DNA of 64,000 bases from Rhodamnia argentea (taxonomy: Eukaryota > Streptophyta > Magnoliopsida > Myrtales > Myrtaceae). The translations under genes were made by a program, and so were the position numbers. Positions 22,537 to 34,699 of the stretch are shown one piece after another. Below the pieces are notes generated by a model. The model was not told where the DNA came from. It did no database searches and saw nothing but the letters and a program-made list of their open reading frames with translations. The DNA is taken from positions 14,891,777 to 14,955,776 of the forward strand of contig NC_063157.1 of assembly GCF_020921035.1 (NCBI RefSeq). The letters are read 5' to 3'. The number at the start of each line of letters is the position of its first letter. Within the stretch, counting starts at the first letter, position 1.

Positions 22537-23945
22537 ACCTTTCTACACAATCACAAGATCTATACTCACTAACATCACTAATTACTAGAGCAACCCCATA
22601 AGCAAGAACGAGTCCCTCCCTCTTCGATAGTCACGATCCACTCAAAATCTTGGTGGCGGCTTATCTTTTGTACAGGATGCAAACAACAAAAGGACAAACT
22701 TTATTACATCAAAAGCGGCATTGAAAGAGCATGTCAACGCAACAAACAAGTCGAGTCGAAATCGAAGAGAAAGAGTGATAAAACTCTTAGAGGCTAGCCC
22801 AAATAACAATTGACCATCACCTAATCGATTCTCATATGATCAAACCTGGTTATAACAACCACTTCAAATTCGACCAGCAATATAGGGCTAGGTGGTTCGG
22901 GTGGGTGGGTTCACCCTTGGAACCAAGAACCGCCTAGAACTGGCTAGCTAGATTATTTTGCTCAACCCAACATCCTCCATAATTTAGAGAGGAGTTGGTT
23001 TGACAAGAAGTAAGGCATGATTAGAGAAAGTGCAGGCAAAGATCTTTAGGAAAAATGCATTCTGTGTGAATTAAATCCATGACCGCATGGTTAAAAGCCA
23101 TGCACTCTACCGACTGAGCAAAGATGACCACATGATTAAAAGCCATGCTCTCTACTGGCTGAGCTAAGACCACTTTGACAATAAAGTTCTCATTCATTAT
23201 AGTTTCTATGTCAATCTATACCTTTCGAATATTGAAAAAATCATGAGAAGAAAAGAAACATGTTGGTCAATGACATGTGTTATTTTAGGAGAATTTTATA
23301 TGTAATCAATGACATTGTAATATTGAAATGGAATAATAAAAATTTCCAAAAAAAAAAAAGCGGGTAGAAAGAATTAAAGAAAACGCAACAGTGTCCCATA
23401 ATTTATAATGCCCAACACTCACCTTATAGTTTAAAAAAGATAATGAAACTCATGATATTGGATCCGAAAGAGATTAATTGGGATTGCCACATTAAAACTC
23501 CGTATAATTTACACTTTTCCTTTCCTTTTTCATAAAACTCATGGCATTGAATTGGTCAAGTATAACTCCCTAGTTGGAAGCAAAATGCATCAAGAATGTG
23601 AGAAAAGTATTCATCCCAAAGAGAATGATCTACCTTTAGCAAATTATAAGTCCGGGTGACAAAGAAGGCTTTCTCATGAATTGGCAATGTTAGGAGAACA
23701 ATTGCGCATTTTCCATAAGGCTACGAAGTAAATGCATTCTAGCGTGCACAATTTTCCTTTCAGTTCATTCTGACAAAAAAATAAATGCTCAGCCGAAACG
23801 AAGTTCGGAATGAAATGAAATGTTGTAGATGGATGAAAACATTTACTAAAGTAATTTCATGGAGTATCATGACCAAAATTTATATGAGGGATTAAGTCAC
23901 TAGATATTGAATAATTTTATTATTATGCAAATGAAAGGTCAATAA
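22537..23945. other. Intergenic DNA
   Basis: No gene seen. A GGTTCGGGTGGGTGGGTTC stretch near 22,895 resembles hAT-MITE interior sequence, and tRNA-like fragments lie at 23,056-23,173. Confidence 0.45.
23056..23173 (-). pseudogene. Two overlapping tRNA-Lys(UUU)-like pseudogenes
   Basis: The minus strand reads GCTCAGTCGGTAGAGTGCA, then GGCTTTTAACCATG (anticodon loop CTTTTAA), then GGTCATGGATTTAATTC, a decayed tRNA-Lys. A second head, AGCTCAGCCAGTAGAGAGCA with CTTTTAATCATG, precedes it from 23,173. Neither has a pairing acceptor stem or a proper T-loop. They could be a SINE head or plain pseudogenes. Confidence 0.5.
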
Positions 23946-23946
23946 A

Positions 23947-24018
23947 GTGGCTGTAGTTTAGTGGTGAGAATTCCACGTTGTGGCCGTGGAGACCTGGGCT
24001 CGAATCCCAGCAGCCACA
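23947..24018 (+). tRNA. tRNA-His (GUG)
   Basis: A 72-nt cloverleaf. Acceptor stem GTGGCTG (23,947-23,953) pairs with CAGCCAC (24,011-24,017), discriminator A at 24,018. The anticodon loop TTGTGGC contains GTG. The T-arm CTGGGCTCGAATCCCAG is intact. Internal A box (TAGTTTAGTGG) and B box (GGCTCGAATCC) are present, and a T4 run at 24,027-24,030 is a plausible Pol III terminator. No intron. Nuclear type and apparently functional. Confidence 0.96.
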
Positions 24019-25655
24019 TCTTTCCCTTTTCTCAATTTTCCTATTTCTTCCTTTAGTTTTTGCGCGCAGCTCCAACAGGCCGAGGTAGAAGAATTTATAA
24101 AAAAACAAATCATGAAAGTACTGTTTTCATGATTATGAATAAATCTGTCTTGTTTTAAAATCAGATTTTTTCTTTTCAAATAATTGTACTACGCCCTTTA
24201 ATATTTTTCCATTTTATCATGCTCTTTAAATATGTACGGGATCAGCAACGTGATGTATGTTCATCGCACTTTGTATATTTAAATTGTTAATATTGGATAG
24301 ATTTCTTTTTGATTATTTTTACTAGTTGACATTTAATTTAACTATATAGTTTACGAGAGAAAACTATTATGGAATAATCAAATTGAAACTATTAACTAAT
24401 GGTTAGGCATCACAAACATCATTTGATGCAAACGTTGTGTCATGTACATTCTGATGGTGTAAAATTCATTGCATGGAATGATATAGCCTTTGCAGGCTCC
24501 GGCATTTTCAAGCTTGGGCCAAGTCACCACACTTCGGGAAATTCGCGTGCACTTCACATACATTAATTTCGTTGTTGCGATAATAGTATAAATGATCTTT
24601 GAACTTTGATTTAATATGTAATGTTGTCCGTGAATTTTCAATTTGTACAATATTATCTATAGACTTTGGCCCAATATGCATTGTCGTCCTTAGATTTTTA
24701 ATTTGTTCAATATGGTCATTGAACTATTGATAAATATTTAATATAGTCCTTAAATTATATGAAAATGTTTAAAAGTTCATTAGCCACACGACTTTGTATG
24801 TTGGACTAAAATTCAGGCCTCACATTAAAATAAATTAAAAGTTTATTGACGACATTGGACACCGAATCAAAATTCACAGACCATTTGTGTCGTTTTCCCT
24901 TTTCTCTGCGAGTTGTTTCCACCAAGAGAAAAATTCTAGGCTTATCATGTCTAACCATTATTCGCGGCGCGAGTTCAAAACCCAAACACGACGAATGTAG
25001 GACGCAATGCAAGAGAGAATGCCAAAGATGCACAGTGGAATTGCGTTGCTTTTTTCGAGAAGCCTCCTAAGCTTGCATTAACTCATGGTCTCCAATTTTG
25101 GAAAACTTCCCACGTATTACGTGAAGATCCAACATTCACCATGAGATTTTTTTAAATCTAAGACTGCACAGCGGTCATCACTCACGCTCGCTTACAACCA
25201 ATTGATCTGAGACATGCTAGCTCCGATGATCATAGCCCCTCCGAGATGTAAGAAATCTAAAACCTCTTCACCAAAGGGGTTATGCACCTGCTATTACAGC
25301 GAGCGAGTCTGAACTCGAGGCTTTGCAACTGGGTCGCTATTATTGGCAATTCACGCTCGCATTTACAAAAGCGATCCAGAAATACCGATTTCTAGGTATA
25401 TTTGTTTTCGGAATTGAATGATTTGTAAAGCATTTTCCTAAAATGATCCCTTGAAGTAATTTTATAATGATAATATTTTTATATCAATAATAATTGATGC
25501 CTAAACATTTATGTAGATAATAAAAATATAATTCGGTTAGTGTTAATTCGTGCCTAAGCATTTTCCTAGAATTTAATTTGCATGTCTTTATAAATGGGCT
25601 TTTTTTTAAGAAGTGAAGACTGTGATGACTCGTCCTTGGGCCGGCCCATCGCCTT
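24019..25655. other. Intergenic DNA with a short degenerate tandem repeat
   Basis: No gene seen. Three degenerate units of about 60 bp at 24,600, 24,661 and 24,720 share the pattern ...AATTTTTAATTTGTTCAAT.... Confidence 0.5.
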
Positions 25656-25800
25656 GAACATATATATAAGGTCGTTCGGACAGATCCGGATCCATCCTCT
25701 TTCTCCCGATCGCAACGCAGGGCAACGATTCGTCAACCTCCGACGGAGATCTGACCCCTCTCTTCCGTCGGCGATTCCTCATCTGATCGAGACTACCAAG
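25640..25800 (+). promoter_or_regulatory. OST4 promoter and untranslated first exon
   Basis: A GGGCCGGCCCAT block (25,638-25,649) holds site II type elements, and a TATATATAAG TATA box lies at 25,661-25,670. The first exon probably begins near 25,690 and ends at CCAAG before a GTAACT donor at 25,801. It contains no in-frame start leading to a long product. Confidence 0.6.
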
Positions 25801-28800
25801 GTAACTGTCTCTCTCTCGCTCTCTCTCTCTAGAAAGAGATCGCTCCATGGTTAATTCTTCGTTTGAGGTCTCATTCTCTGAGGCTACGTCCTGTTTCTCG
25901 AAGCACTGGAGGATTGTCGCCTGAATATGACACCGTGACGGGAATATAGTACAATGCATGGATAGTGTATGCTGGAAAGGTTAAGATGGAAATAGCATCT
26001 CTCTAGATAGTTTGCGGTATTAGGGATCAGAATTCTGGAGTGTGAATCTGTGGTGTCTTACGATTCTTCTGCATTTGATGTCGTTCGAATGCAACGATGC
26101 GGCCTGAGCATGCTTGCGCTGGCGAGGGCGCGCCCGATGACGGAAGGCCGGTTAGTTGAGTCAATTCATCTAAGTTAGAAGTCAGCTTAGTAACGCAGGT
26201 TTTGGATTGTGAACTGTCTTAAGGAGTCAGGACAGTCACTGGGGGTAAGGATTTGTGCGTGTTGATGCATATTTTAGAGCAGCTGTTGTATCATGTGATT
26301 GTAAAACGCGCACGTTGATTTGCATTAGCAATTTCAATGTATTAGACTTGGCAGGAGCTGGATATTTCTCCTTTAATTTGAGAAGTAGCCCGGTTGGCTA
26401 CTTCATCAGCATTCCTCCTTGTTACGAGAAATTTAGCACACAAGAAATCTAATGAGCTCTTAAAGTCTTTGTGTAAAGGATTCACTCTTGCAGTTGTTGT
26501 ACTATCTTTGACTGAGGATGCATATATAAACTACTGTTGAGTTTGTTTTAACTACAGTTCTTCTCCCAGCATTTTTCTTTATCCATCAGAATAGTCTTTC
26601 TTACTCCGAGGGCTTTTGCAACGCCAACACAATCTCCCATTACTGATAAGATGCCCCCTGCAATCTATTGTTCCTGTCAATTGGAGCTATCCCTGCTTTT
26701 ATTGTGTTGACATCAAATTCCAATTATATTTTCCTCCTGAAGAAGATGATTGATTATTGGAGTTCTTTGGGACAATTTTAGCTTTTTCACATATCCCTGT
26801 CCATTCATTATGGGCCAGAAACTAAGAACCTTAAGAAGTATTTATGCCAACTCTGGACCAAGTATAAGATAGATGTGGGACGCAGCTCCATTGGTAATGG
26901 TTTCAACCTTATTTCCCTTTCTAAGGCTGTTCAATTTCTACTATTTAGTACAGCTTCAACGGCTGTTGACAAGAAAACTTTAGGAGCTTTACTGAGGGTT
27001 TACGGGATAAGGAGTATCTCCATAATTCCATGTATCATGTTTGTCAGGTCGGCCAGTGGTTAGTATGCATACATATAGGCAAAGAAATACTCGGGTTTAA
27101 CTTTCCTTAATTGAGAACATGTTCATATATTACCTTTTCAACAATAGAACCTTGAAATTGGGAGAGCTACACACCCCCAACCAGCCCTACTGATTCACTG
27201 ACAACTACCACAATCAATCATCAACAAGGATCATTGGCACTCAACTAACCACTTGAATCTAGCATACTAATGCTAGCTAACATGAAACAACAAGGGTTGA
27301 AACTCCCACTAGAATTAGAGTGCAGAATTCTCTATGACCAGCAAAATGAAATCTCCTACTAGAATTATTAATGACTTCGCATCTTGTCTTGACAGAAAAC
27401 TTCACCCATTGAACAACTCTTTCTACTCGTGTACATACCTCTTCTTGGACTTGATTTTGAGATTTCCACAAGAAGTAAAGAGCAGAACTTCAAGCTAATT
27501 ACAATAGTTTCTTGAAGAAATTCCTTGGGTGTAGCTCCTGGATTACCCAAGAAGACTCAAAACTCCAATTACCAATTGTTCTTTAGATGCCACAACAACG
27601 AGATAGTTCCATTCCAAGCTTGTTCAGAAAAGTCAGAAGGAAAGAACAGATGTCTTGACTCAGCCTCCTCTTTTCATTCGAATCTGTTAATAATTGATTA
27701 AGGAAAATTTGCATTCCTTGAACCTCTTCCAGGTGATATGTACATGATGACATGTTGACCTCTGAAAAGAAACTTGACGATCTCAATGTTCCCCCTTTTC
27801 AAAGAAATTCCATCTCTATATAACACGAAATTTGGTCTATGTGTCACAAGTATATCTGCATGTTTAACATGAAAATCTGTGTGTGTGTCATGATGGTGAC
27901 ACGAGTTTTCTGATTTGTTGGGAAAATATTAGTTGTCACTATTTGTGCTATCCTCTACTGTTTTGCATACTAATCTTTACTTTTTTTATCTTGTGAATTT
28001 TCATAACATGACCGAATTGACTATTAAGTCTATGAAAACTTTTAAGTGATACCGAAGCTTAGTCACAACATACTGTAATTTTTAATTAATGAGCATAAGG
28101 TACTAGGAAACAAACTATTATTAGCGACATGGTTCTGTATCTTCGACATTGACTCAACAACTTGAGGATCGATTTATCCAATATGTAGAAAACAGCTGAA
28201 ATCTCTCCATATAGGAATTGATTTTTGGATTGTGAATCAGAAGTTCAATTGTATTTAATATACCAAATTATTTAATATACCAAATTGTCTTGCAGCTGTT
28301 ATATTTGCAAATATTCACATTGATTTTGTTTACTATAAATTTTTGTAATGAGTAAATTGGTAGTGGATGGTCCTGTTTATGTTGATGAGTGCTTGGACGA
28401 ATTAAGAAAAGAGTGTTATGTTGTGCTTTGGTTATCAGGAAAGAAAGGTATCTCAACTTAATTTTTTTATCCTTATGATGGAGAAGATAATTAGCCTGCA
28501 TCAGTTTACGCACTACTAGATGCTATGGGAAGGATTATAGGTTGAGCGCTGGACAGTTTCTTCTCTTAGCATCTCATAGTTTCAGAAATTACGAGTTATT
28601 TGATCTTTCTTGGCCCAAATAGTCAATACATGTCCAGGTTTTCGTGATGTGATTCATGTTGAGTAGTCTAGTAGGTTTAAATGGATGCCAAGTCGTATTT
28701 TTGCACTTGTAGCGTGTAATGCAGATTACTTGCCACAGTCAGCTATTGGCTTCTATGGATTTAGCACTCATAATCCTTTTCACAGTAGTGTAACTTTTTT

Positions 28801-29254
28801 TATTTCCCCCCAGTATTTTAATAATATTAATTAAATTTAAGGAATTGTGAGTATATGTAGATCTACATGTTAATATATGACCATTTTCAAAGGTATTAAA
28901 TATTACACATTAAAGAAAAGTCACAGTGTGAACTTATAAGAGGATAACAAAAGCAAACATCGCCCCAAACGGACACTGACCTCAGATATCTGAGAGAGGT
29001 TAATCACAGGTTGAGTAAAAGCGATTCAATTGGTTCCTTGAAAATTGTAATCTTGGTGGGACAGAGGACTAATGTTCTTGGTTCTCCTTTTTTCCCCTCC
29101 CTATTACGTTGTGTTGTAGTTGAGTACCAAGATGGAATAGTGTGTTTTGGACGAATATAGTTTTTTAACTCTCGTTAAGATGTCCCTTGTTTTGGCCTGT
29201 GGTAGTAACTTTTTCCATGTGGAACTAATGTGTTATTCGACATGACTATTGCAG
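25801..29254 (+). other. Large 5'-UTR intron of OST4 (about 3.45 kb)
   Basis: Runs from the GTAACT donor to TTGCAG at 29,249-29,254, directly before the ATG. Contains AT-rich sequence without recognisable genes. Assigning the first exon to this gene is an inference from the promoter, donor and acceptor, and unseen exons could lie within. Confidence 0.5.
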
Positions 29255-29368
29255 ATGATTGATGATCAGGACCTCGGCTTTTTTGCCAACTTTCTTGGTA
29301 TTTTCATCTTTCTCCTGGTAATAGGGTACCATTTTGTGATGGCTGACCCAAAATATGAAGGCAACTGA
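29255..29368 (+). CDS. OST4: Oligosaccharyltransferase subunit OST4 (37 aa)
   Basis: OST4 is the tiny membrane subunit of the ER oligosaccharyltransferase, which transfers the dolichol-linked glycan to Asn in nascent proteins. It stabilises contacts between the catalytic STT3 and other subunits. The 37 codons read [19 protein letters not shown], continue through a single hydrophobic helix of about residues 9-28, and end [12 protein letters not shown] before TGA. This is close to the plant OST4A sequence in both length and residues. The start ATG follows the splice acceptor directly. The gene is shorter than typical ORF cut-offs, so automatic annotation often misses it. No paralogue is in the window. 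Confidence 0.93.
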   Translation: MIDDQDLGFFANFLGIFIFLLVIGYHFVMADPKYEGN

Positions 29369-31557
29369 AACATTTCTAGACTTTCATAGTTTATCCCGAG
29401 TACTCTTTTTCAGTTGCTTAATAGGATATGATTGGACAGGTTTGTTGTCACAGTACTGGCATTAGAGTGAAGAACGTTTCTTATAATGATTGGCTGCTTG
29501 TTCTATCGTCTTCGATGGTTGATACCATTTTTGAAAAGCTTTTCCATATTCGTGGCCTAGTGCGAAATGTGTGATGATATGCATCAAGCAAAGAAAAGCA
29601 GAGTCTAGAGATGAGTGCGCGTCTCTTGGAAGGGTCGGCACTTTGAGGAGGGTTTGCTTTGAAGCGTGAACCCTTCAGATGCCAAAGGCATCCATGTGGC
29701 ATCAAAACATAAGAAAGGTGACAATTGAGGGTGCTGGAGGGGGTGCGATGTGATCCAAACATCTTTCCCCCTTGTAAAGTACTGGCCAATCTAGATAGGT
29801 ACTAGAGGAAGCAATTATGGAAAATGGCACTCAATCCCTCGGTTGTTAGAAGGCTCTTTGTGCTTCGTGTGTGCCACTTGCTTGTTCCGTGTGATATTTC
29901 GAGTATAACTTGCCAAAACTTTCGACACCACTAAGAATCCAGTGAGCGAGCAGTCTCATGCGAGATTCTGGCATAACTTGCCAAAACTTCTCCACCATTA
30001 AGATTCTAGTGAGTGAACTGATGGGGTCATTGTTCGATGAGGTGAATGTCGTGTATGTGAAGGGTAAAAACGGCTTTCGAATCACATACTTCTCGCCGCA
30101 ATCAGCTCATTATTAATGTGTTGATGCAACATGAACTGTACTCGAAAATCTTGCGAGGCAATCTCTACACACGATTGGATGTACATGAGACAGGCAGCGC
30201 ATGATCACACAGCTTTCTCGTCTTATTTAGCAGATAGGCGTGTTCTTTTGGGGAATCGGGTTCTGGAGAACCCAATCTGTGTTTTATGCACCATGTCGGT
30301 TCTATTTCGCTGTAAAGTTGGTGTTTGGGGAAGTACACCTAAGATGGGGACAGCTTTTAGGAATCAAATGTGATTGTCGAGGGTTGGGTCTGATGTTCAT
30401 TCATGCTACATATGCCACATAGAATTTCCGGAGTTGAATTACAAGTTCAGGCACAATTTCTGGGTCCAGTTGTTTCGAAAATCACGAACTATTTACTGCG
30501 ATTCGACGATAACTTCATTAGTTTCTCGAGTTCCTCAATTGGGAAAGAGATGACCGAAGTTGATCCTTAAAAAATCCGATTGTAATTTAATTAAGCTAGC
30601 CATTGAATTTTACCAGTCTGGGATGTAGTAGTTCTTTCTCGACAAAGAACTTTAGGACGGTCAGAAGCAGAGGAGAGACACTGAGTTTGGTAGCCATGAA
30701 AGGCCTAAGCTAATTAAATATGCTTAGTTTGAAAGATATGATCATGTGAATCTAAAAAAGGCGGATGGGAATTTCATAAGAATTGCATAAGAATTGTACT
30801 AATTCACAGATCACGAAATTTCAATCCCCCTCCCAAAACCCTAGCCGCCCAAAACCTTGCTCTCTTTGTTGTCTCCTTTCTTCTCCTCTAGAAGGGTTTG
30901 AGCTAGATCTCTCACTCTTATCCCCTCTTCGTTTAACTGATTTAGTTCTTTATTTTTCTTTTTCTTTTTTTCGCTTTCCTCCCATTGGTGGAGCCGTTTT
31001 TCTTCCGATTTAATCTAAAAGCTTATTTCTTCCGTTTTGAGGAGTTTTCTTAGCCTATGTTTTCGAGCTTTCATTTTCCTTGGATTTCATTGCCGAATCA
31101 AAGCGAACACTTTCCAAAGGCAAAGTCATGACGATATCGGTGTTTGCTCATTACCGAAGATAAATTCGGTGATCGACAGCCAATGTTGATTTGAAGAAAT
31201 TATCAATTTGCTTTTTGAATTTTTGACCCTATCTTTATCTTGATGATTTATCTTGTGATTCGAAATTTATTTTATTTTAAAATTGTAACAGTTAAACTGT
31301 AATGTTTCACTCTGTTTTTTTTTTAGCGGTTATAAATGAAATGTCACTTTGACAACAAAAAAATGATAAAATTTCATCTACTCAATTTATAATGTAATAT
31401 CGAAAAATGTATAATGTAACATAAAAATATTTTGCAGCAAAGGATGAGGAGGAGGAGCAGCAGCAGCAGCAGCAGCAGCAGCTCGATCAATCAAAAGAAA
31501 ATAATAAAATCTCAAAAGGGTAAAATCGCACGCTCCCACAACCACCTTTCGCAGTCT
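29369..31557. other. Intergenic DNA between OST4 and the CASP-like gene
   Basis: Includes the OST4 3' UTR. A 68-bp tandem duplication (TAACTTGCCAAAACTT at 29,906 and 29,974) is present. A CT-rich segment at 30,815-31,060 with AAAACCCTAG looks like a gene 5' leader but no coding sequence follows. A (CAG)n run is at about 31,452-31,481. No other gene seen. Confidence 0.45.
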
Positions 31558-33447
31558 CTAGTGGGGAAAACGAGAGCCGTTGATGAGGAAACAGACGACG
31601 CGGAAGCCGGAGAGGAGCGAGGAGAAGGCGAGGAAGAGGAAGGCCGCAAATCCAAGGGCGATGGCGATGTCCGATTGGATGCAGAAGGCGCTAGAAACCG
31701 TACACGTGTCCGATCCCTTCAGCGTCCTCGCCAGTGCCGTCCCAGCCGATACCGCCGACATCAGTATGTACGCGAACACCTGCAAAAACGCATGAAGAAA
31801 GAACAAAAAAACAAGAACCATGATTTTGGATAATCATTTCTTTTTTTATTTATTTCCAGCTTATTGCATTTTTCGGATCGAAAATTGACAAGAAAATCAA
31901 AAAAACTTCGAAATTTCGTAAATAGGGAGGGAGAGGGAAATTTAAGATATGGTCGGACCGCTTAAACGGACGAATTAACTTAGATAACCGCTTATTAAAT
32001 AGATTCAATAAATTAAAATTTACTATCTCTGAAGTTATCCATTTACATGGGTATGCAAAGTTTTGTGTTAACTAGTACTAAATAAAATTCCTTCAATTTC
32101 CTAAACCTTAAAAATTAAAATAAAAAAAAAATCAAGTCCATAATATGCATGTTCCTAATGCGTCGAATAGAAAACCTACGAATCTATAGTCATATATGTC
32201 CAACCAAGTTCCTTTGTCATCTAGATAGTATCTGTCCGACCCCCATCTCATTTGTCTAACAATTGGCCCGAACAACAAAATTCGTCGCAACAACTTAGCT
32301 TTCAGACAATCCCTATACGTAAAAGCAAAGACTTTCGTTGGGTCCATTGGGACGTGAAGTATATAGCCTCTTCATTTCTCATCAAGTGTCGACACGTGAA
32401 AGGGTTTGATTATATGAAATAATAAACTCGAAACATTCGTGTCGCTCACTCAGTGGGACTTGATAATATCCACAAAAATGATCTATTCAATAATAACCTT
32501 AGTTTATCAACATTTTTTTTTAGACTAATTTCACTTCTATAGTGAGAACTTGACGAAGAATAGTTGATTGCGAGTCGCCGGTATTATTATTTCGCGAAAA
32601 ATAAATGATATGAAATATGTTTTCTCGAAAGCGGTATTTTTGTATCGTCTTTAAGAAATATATTCGTCCTTAATAGAAATATTTAGATATAAATTATTAT
32701 TGATAAAAAAAATGCTCTCATTTTAAAAAATAAAAAAATAATAATAATAAATAATGATGTATTTATTTCCGTAAAATATCAGAAAGAGGCAGCCTTACCT
32801 GGTCGTGGCTAAAATCGAACCAGAGTTGGAAGGCTTCCGGGAACAATGTGGCGTTCTTCAGTATCTCCCACACCGAAGCTCCCGACTCCGACAGCGAGTA
32901 CAGCGCCACCATCGCGTTCGCCGCGAACACGTATCTGCCAAAACAAGAAAAAAACCCCCCAAATTCCCGAATTTCAGCAGATTCATGGTGAGATGGGGTT
33001 CGATTTCGCTGTGCTCGATCATCGATCGAGCTCGAGCGGATGCGAAAATGGCGAGCGCTTGCGGACTTTCGCTTTCAAAAACCTCCCCTTCCCCTTCTAT
33101 TTTTCTTAGAAAATTCCGCGGACAAAAAGCTGCTTTCTTTCCGTTCCGGAAAAAAGGTAAAGGGAGGCGAGAGAAAAAGCGAGCGGGGAAAGGAGGGGGG
33201 GGGAACAGTACCTGAGAGCCTCGAAGTCGTACCAGTGCGGGGAGGAAGGGCCGCGGGAGTTGGTGACGGTGAAGATGGAGGAGGCGAGGGCGAAGCAGAA
33301 GGCGGCGAGCCGCAGCAGCAGGATCAGCCAGTTGAACCGACGGAGCTTCTGCACGGACACCGTGGACTGGTACTGCCGGTGGTGGTGGTGGTGGGGAGGC
33401 GGCGTGGCGTCGCCGTTGCGAGGGGAGTGGTGGTGCGGAGATCGCAT
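31558..33447 (-). CDS. CASP-like membrane protein, 4A-type
   Basis: CASP-like proteins (DUF588) are four-helix plasma-membrane proteins related to Casparian-strip scaffold proteins and the MARVEL fold. Three exons join in frame to 197 aa: 33,447-33,212, 32,934-32,799 and 31,779-31,558, with introns of 277 and 1,019 bp bounded by GT/AG. A Pro/His-rich N-terminal tail (residues 1-30, including HHHHH) precedes [17 protein letters not shown] (TM1, about 40-62). Then come [14 protein letters not shown] (TM2), [17 protein letters not shown] (TM3) and [18 protein letters not shown] (TM4), ending [23 protein letters not shown] with two Cys is the extracellular loop typical of the 4A subgroup. Length is normal for the family. 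The specific tissue role cannot be read from sequence. Confidence 0.9.
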
Positions 33448-33566
33448 GTCGATGCTGATGCGGATGATGTTGAGTCATGAGAGGGAGGGAGGGAGAGTGG
33501 GTGTTATGGGGATGATGAGATAGAAAAGGGAGTTGCAGTCACGAGACATGGCGAGACTTCCATGAG

Positions 33567-33685
33567 ATGAGAGAGAGAGAGGAGAGAGAAGAGAGAGAGA
33601 AGGTTCTGGGAATGGGGAAAAAGGTAAGGCAGGGAGAGAGGTCAGAGGATGTAGAGAGAGACGTTATAGCCAGAGACGTCTGTAC

Positions 33686-33731
<46 letters not shown>
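33567..33731. repeat. GA-rich microsatellite tract upstream of the CASP-like gene
   Basis: Interrupted GAGAGA tracts with a long pure run at about 33,690-33,731, about 120-285 bp upstream of the ATG, so in promoter or leader (CT-rich on the gene's strand). GAGA tracts are common in plant core promoters and leaders. Confidence 0.9.
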
Positions 33732-33734
<3 letters not shown>

Positions 33735-33837
33735 AAATGCAGGTTCTATTTTTTTTTTTTTTTTAATTTTGTATACCCTGATTTTTCTAATATAGTATAT
33801 TAAATCGTAAAAAATTACACAATTTCTTCATAATTTC

Positions 33838-34281
33838 ATTTTTTTTTTGAAAAAAAACCACCAAAAACTCTAAATTATGCTCACTGTGACACATTTACCC
33901 TAAATTTTTTTTGTGACATAAAAAATCCCAAACTATGCCTACTGTGTTATATTTACTCCAATTTTTTTTATGACACCAAAAACTTCAAATTATGTTCACT
34001 ATGACACATTTATCCCAAATAATTTTTTTGTGATACAAAAAACCTCAAAATTTTAGGTGTGTGACAAAGTTATCCAAAATTTCGAGGTAAATATGTCGTA
34101 TGGATAAAATTTTATGATTTTTGGTGGCACAAGAAAAAAATTACGATAAATGTGTCATACTGGTATGTGTCACATGGATATAAGTCTAGGACTTTTGGTG
34201 TCACAAGAAAATTTTTGAGGTAAATGTGTCATAATGTTCATAATTTAGGATTTTTGTGACTTTTACCCTTTTTTTTTTCAC
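33838..34281. repeat. Fold-back repeat (MITE-like), copy 2
   Basis: Same family as 18,845-19,286: AAACCACCAAAAACTC at the left mirrored by TTTTACCC near 34,262, with repeated TGTGACACATTTACCC and TTTTGTGACA units between. Confidence 0.8.
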
Positions 34282-34699
34282 TCATAATTTCATATTGACA
34301 TGTATAGTTATTTTACTTTTCGTAGTTTTTTTTTTCATATCATATAATTTTAACGGGAAAAACAAACTCTTGACAAGACGAGAGAAACAAATCCCACGTA
34401 CAAAACTAAGAATAACGTGGATTTTTATTTGGTTCCATGTCGAGGCAAAGAGTAATTTACGTTGTCACTGTCGACATGTGAGAGAACTCTGCTGCAAATT
34501 AGCGCTGGACCTAATAATAACGTGAAAAAAGAAATGGTCATTCTCTAATCTTATCCGTATAAATTGTTATCGATTGTTGTTAAATCAAAACCACATACAT
34601 GCATAGCTGAAACTTTGTAAATTCAAGTGAGATGAATCGACAATCGTCACGGAAAAACATAAAGAGTATGCACGGTTTACATGTCCTTCAAAAATAATG

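Noticed and set aside
29481-30085. Two minus-strand frames of about 80-100 codons after OST4
   Set aside because: No recognisable family, no promoter or splice context, and an internal 68-bp tandem duplication.
32132-32347. 71-codon minus-strand frame with clean protein-like composition
   Set aside because: Lies wholly within intron 2 of the CASP-like gene and I recognise no family. No splice sites or start context support it.
32858-33480. Long Arg/His/Pro-rich frames over CASP-like exons 1-2
   Set aside because: Alternative frames of the CASP-like exons and intron. The spliced frame gives the recognisable four-helix protein.
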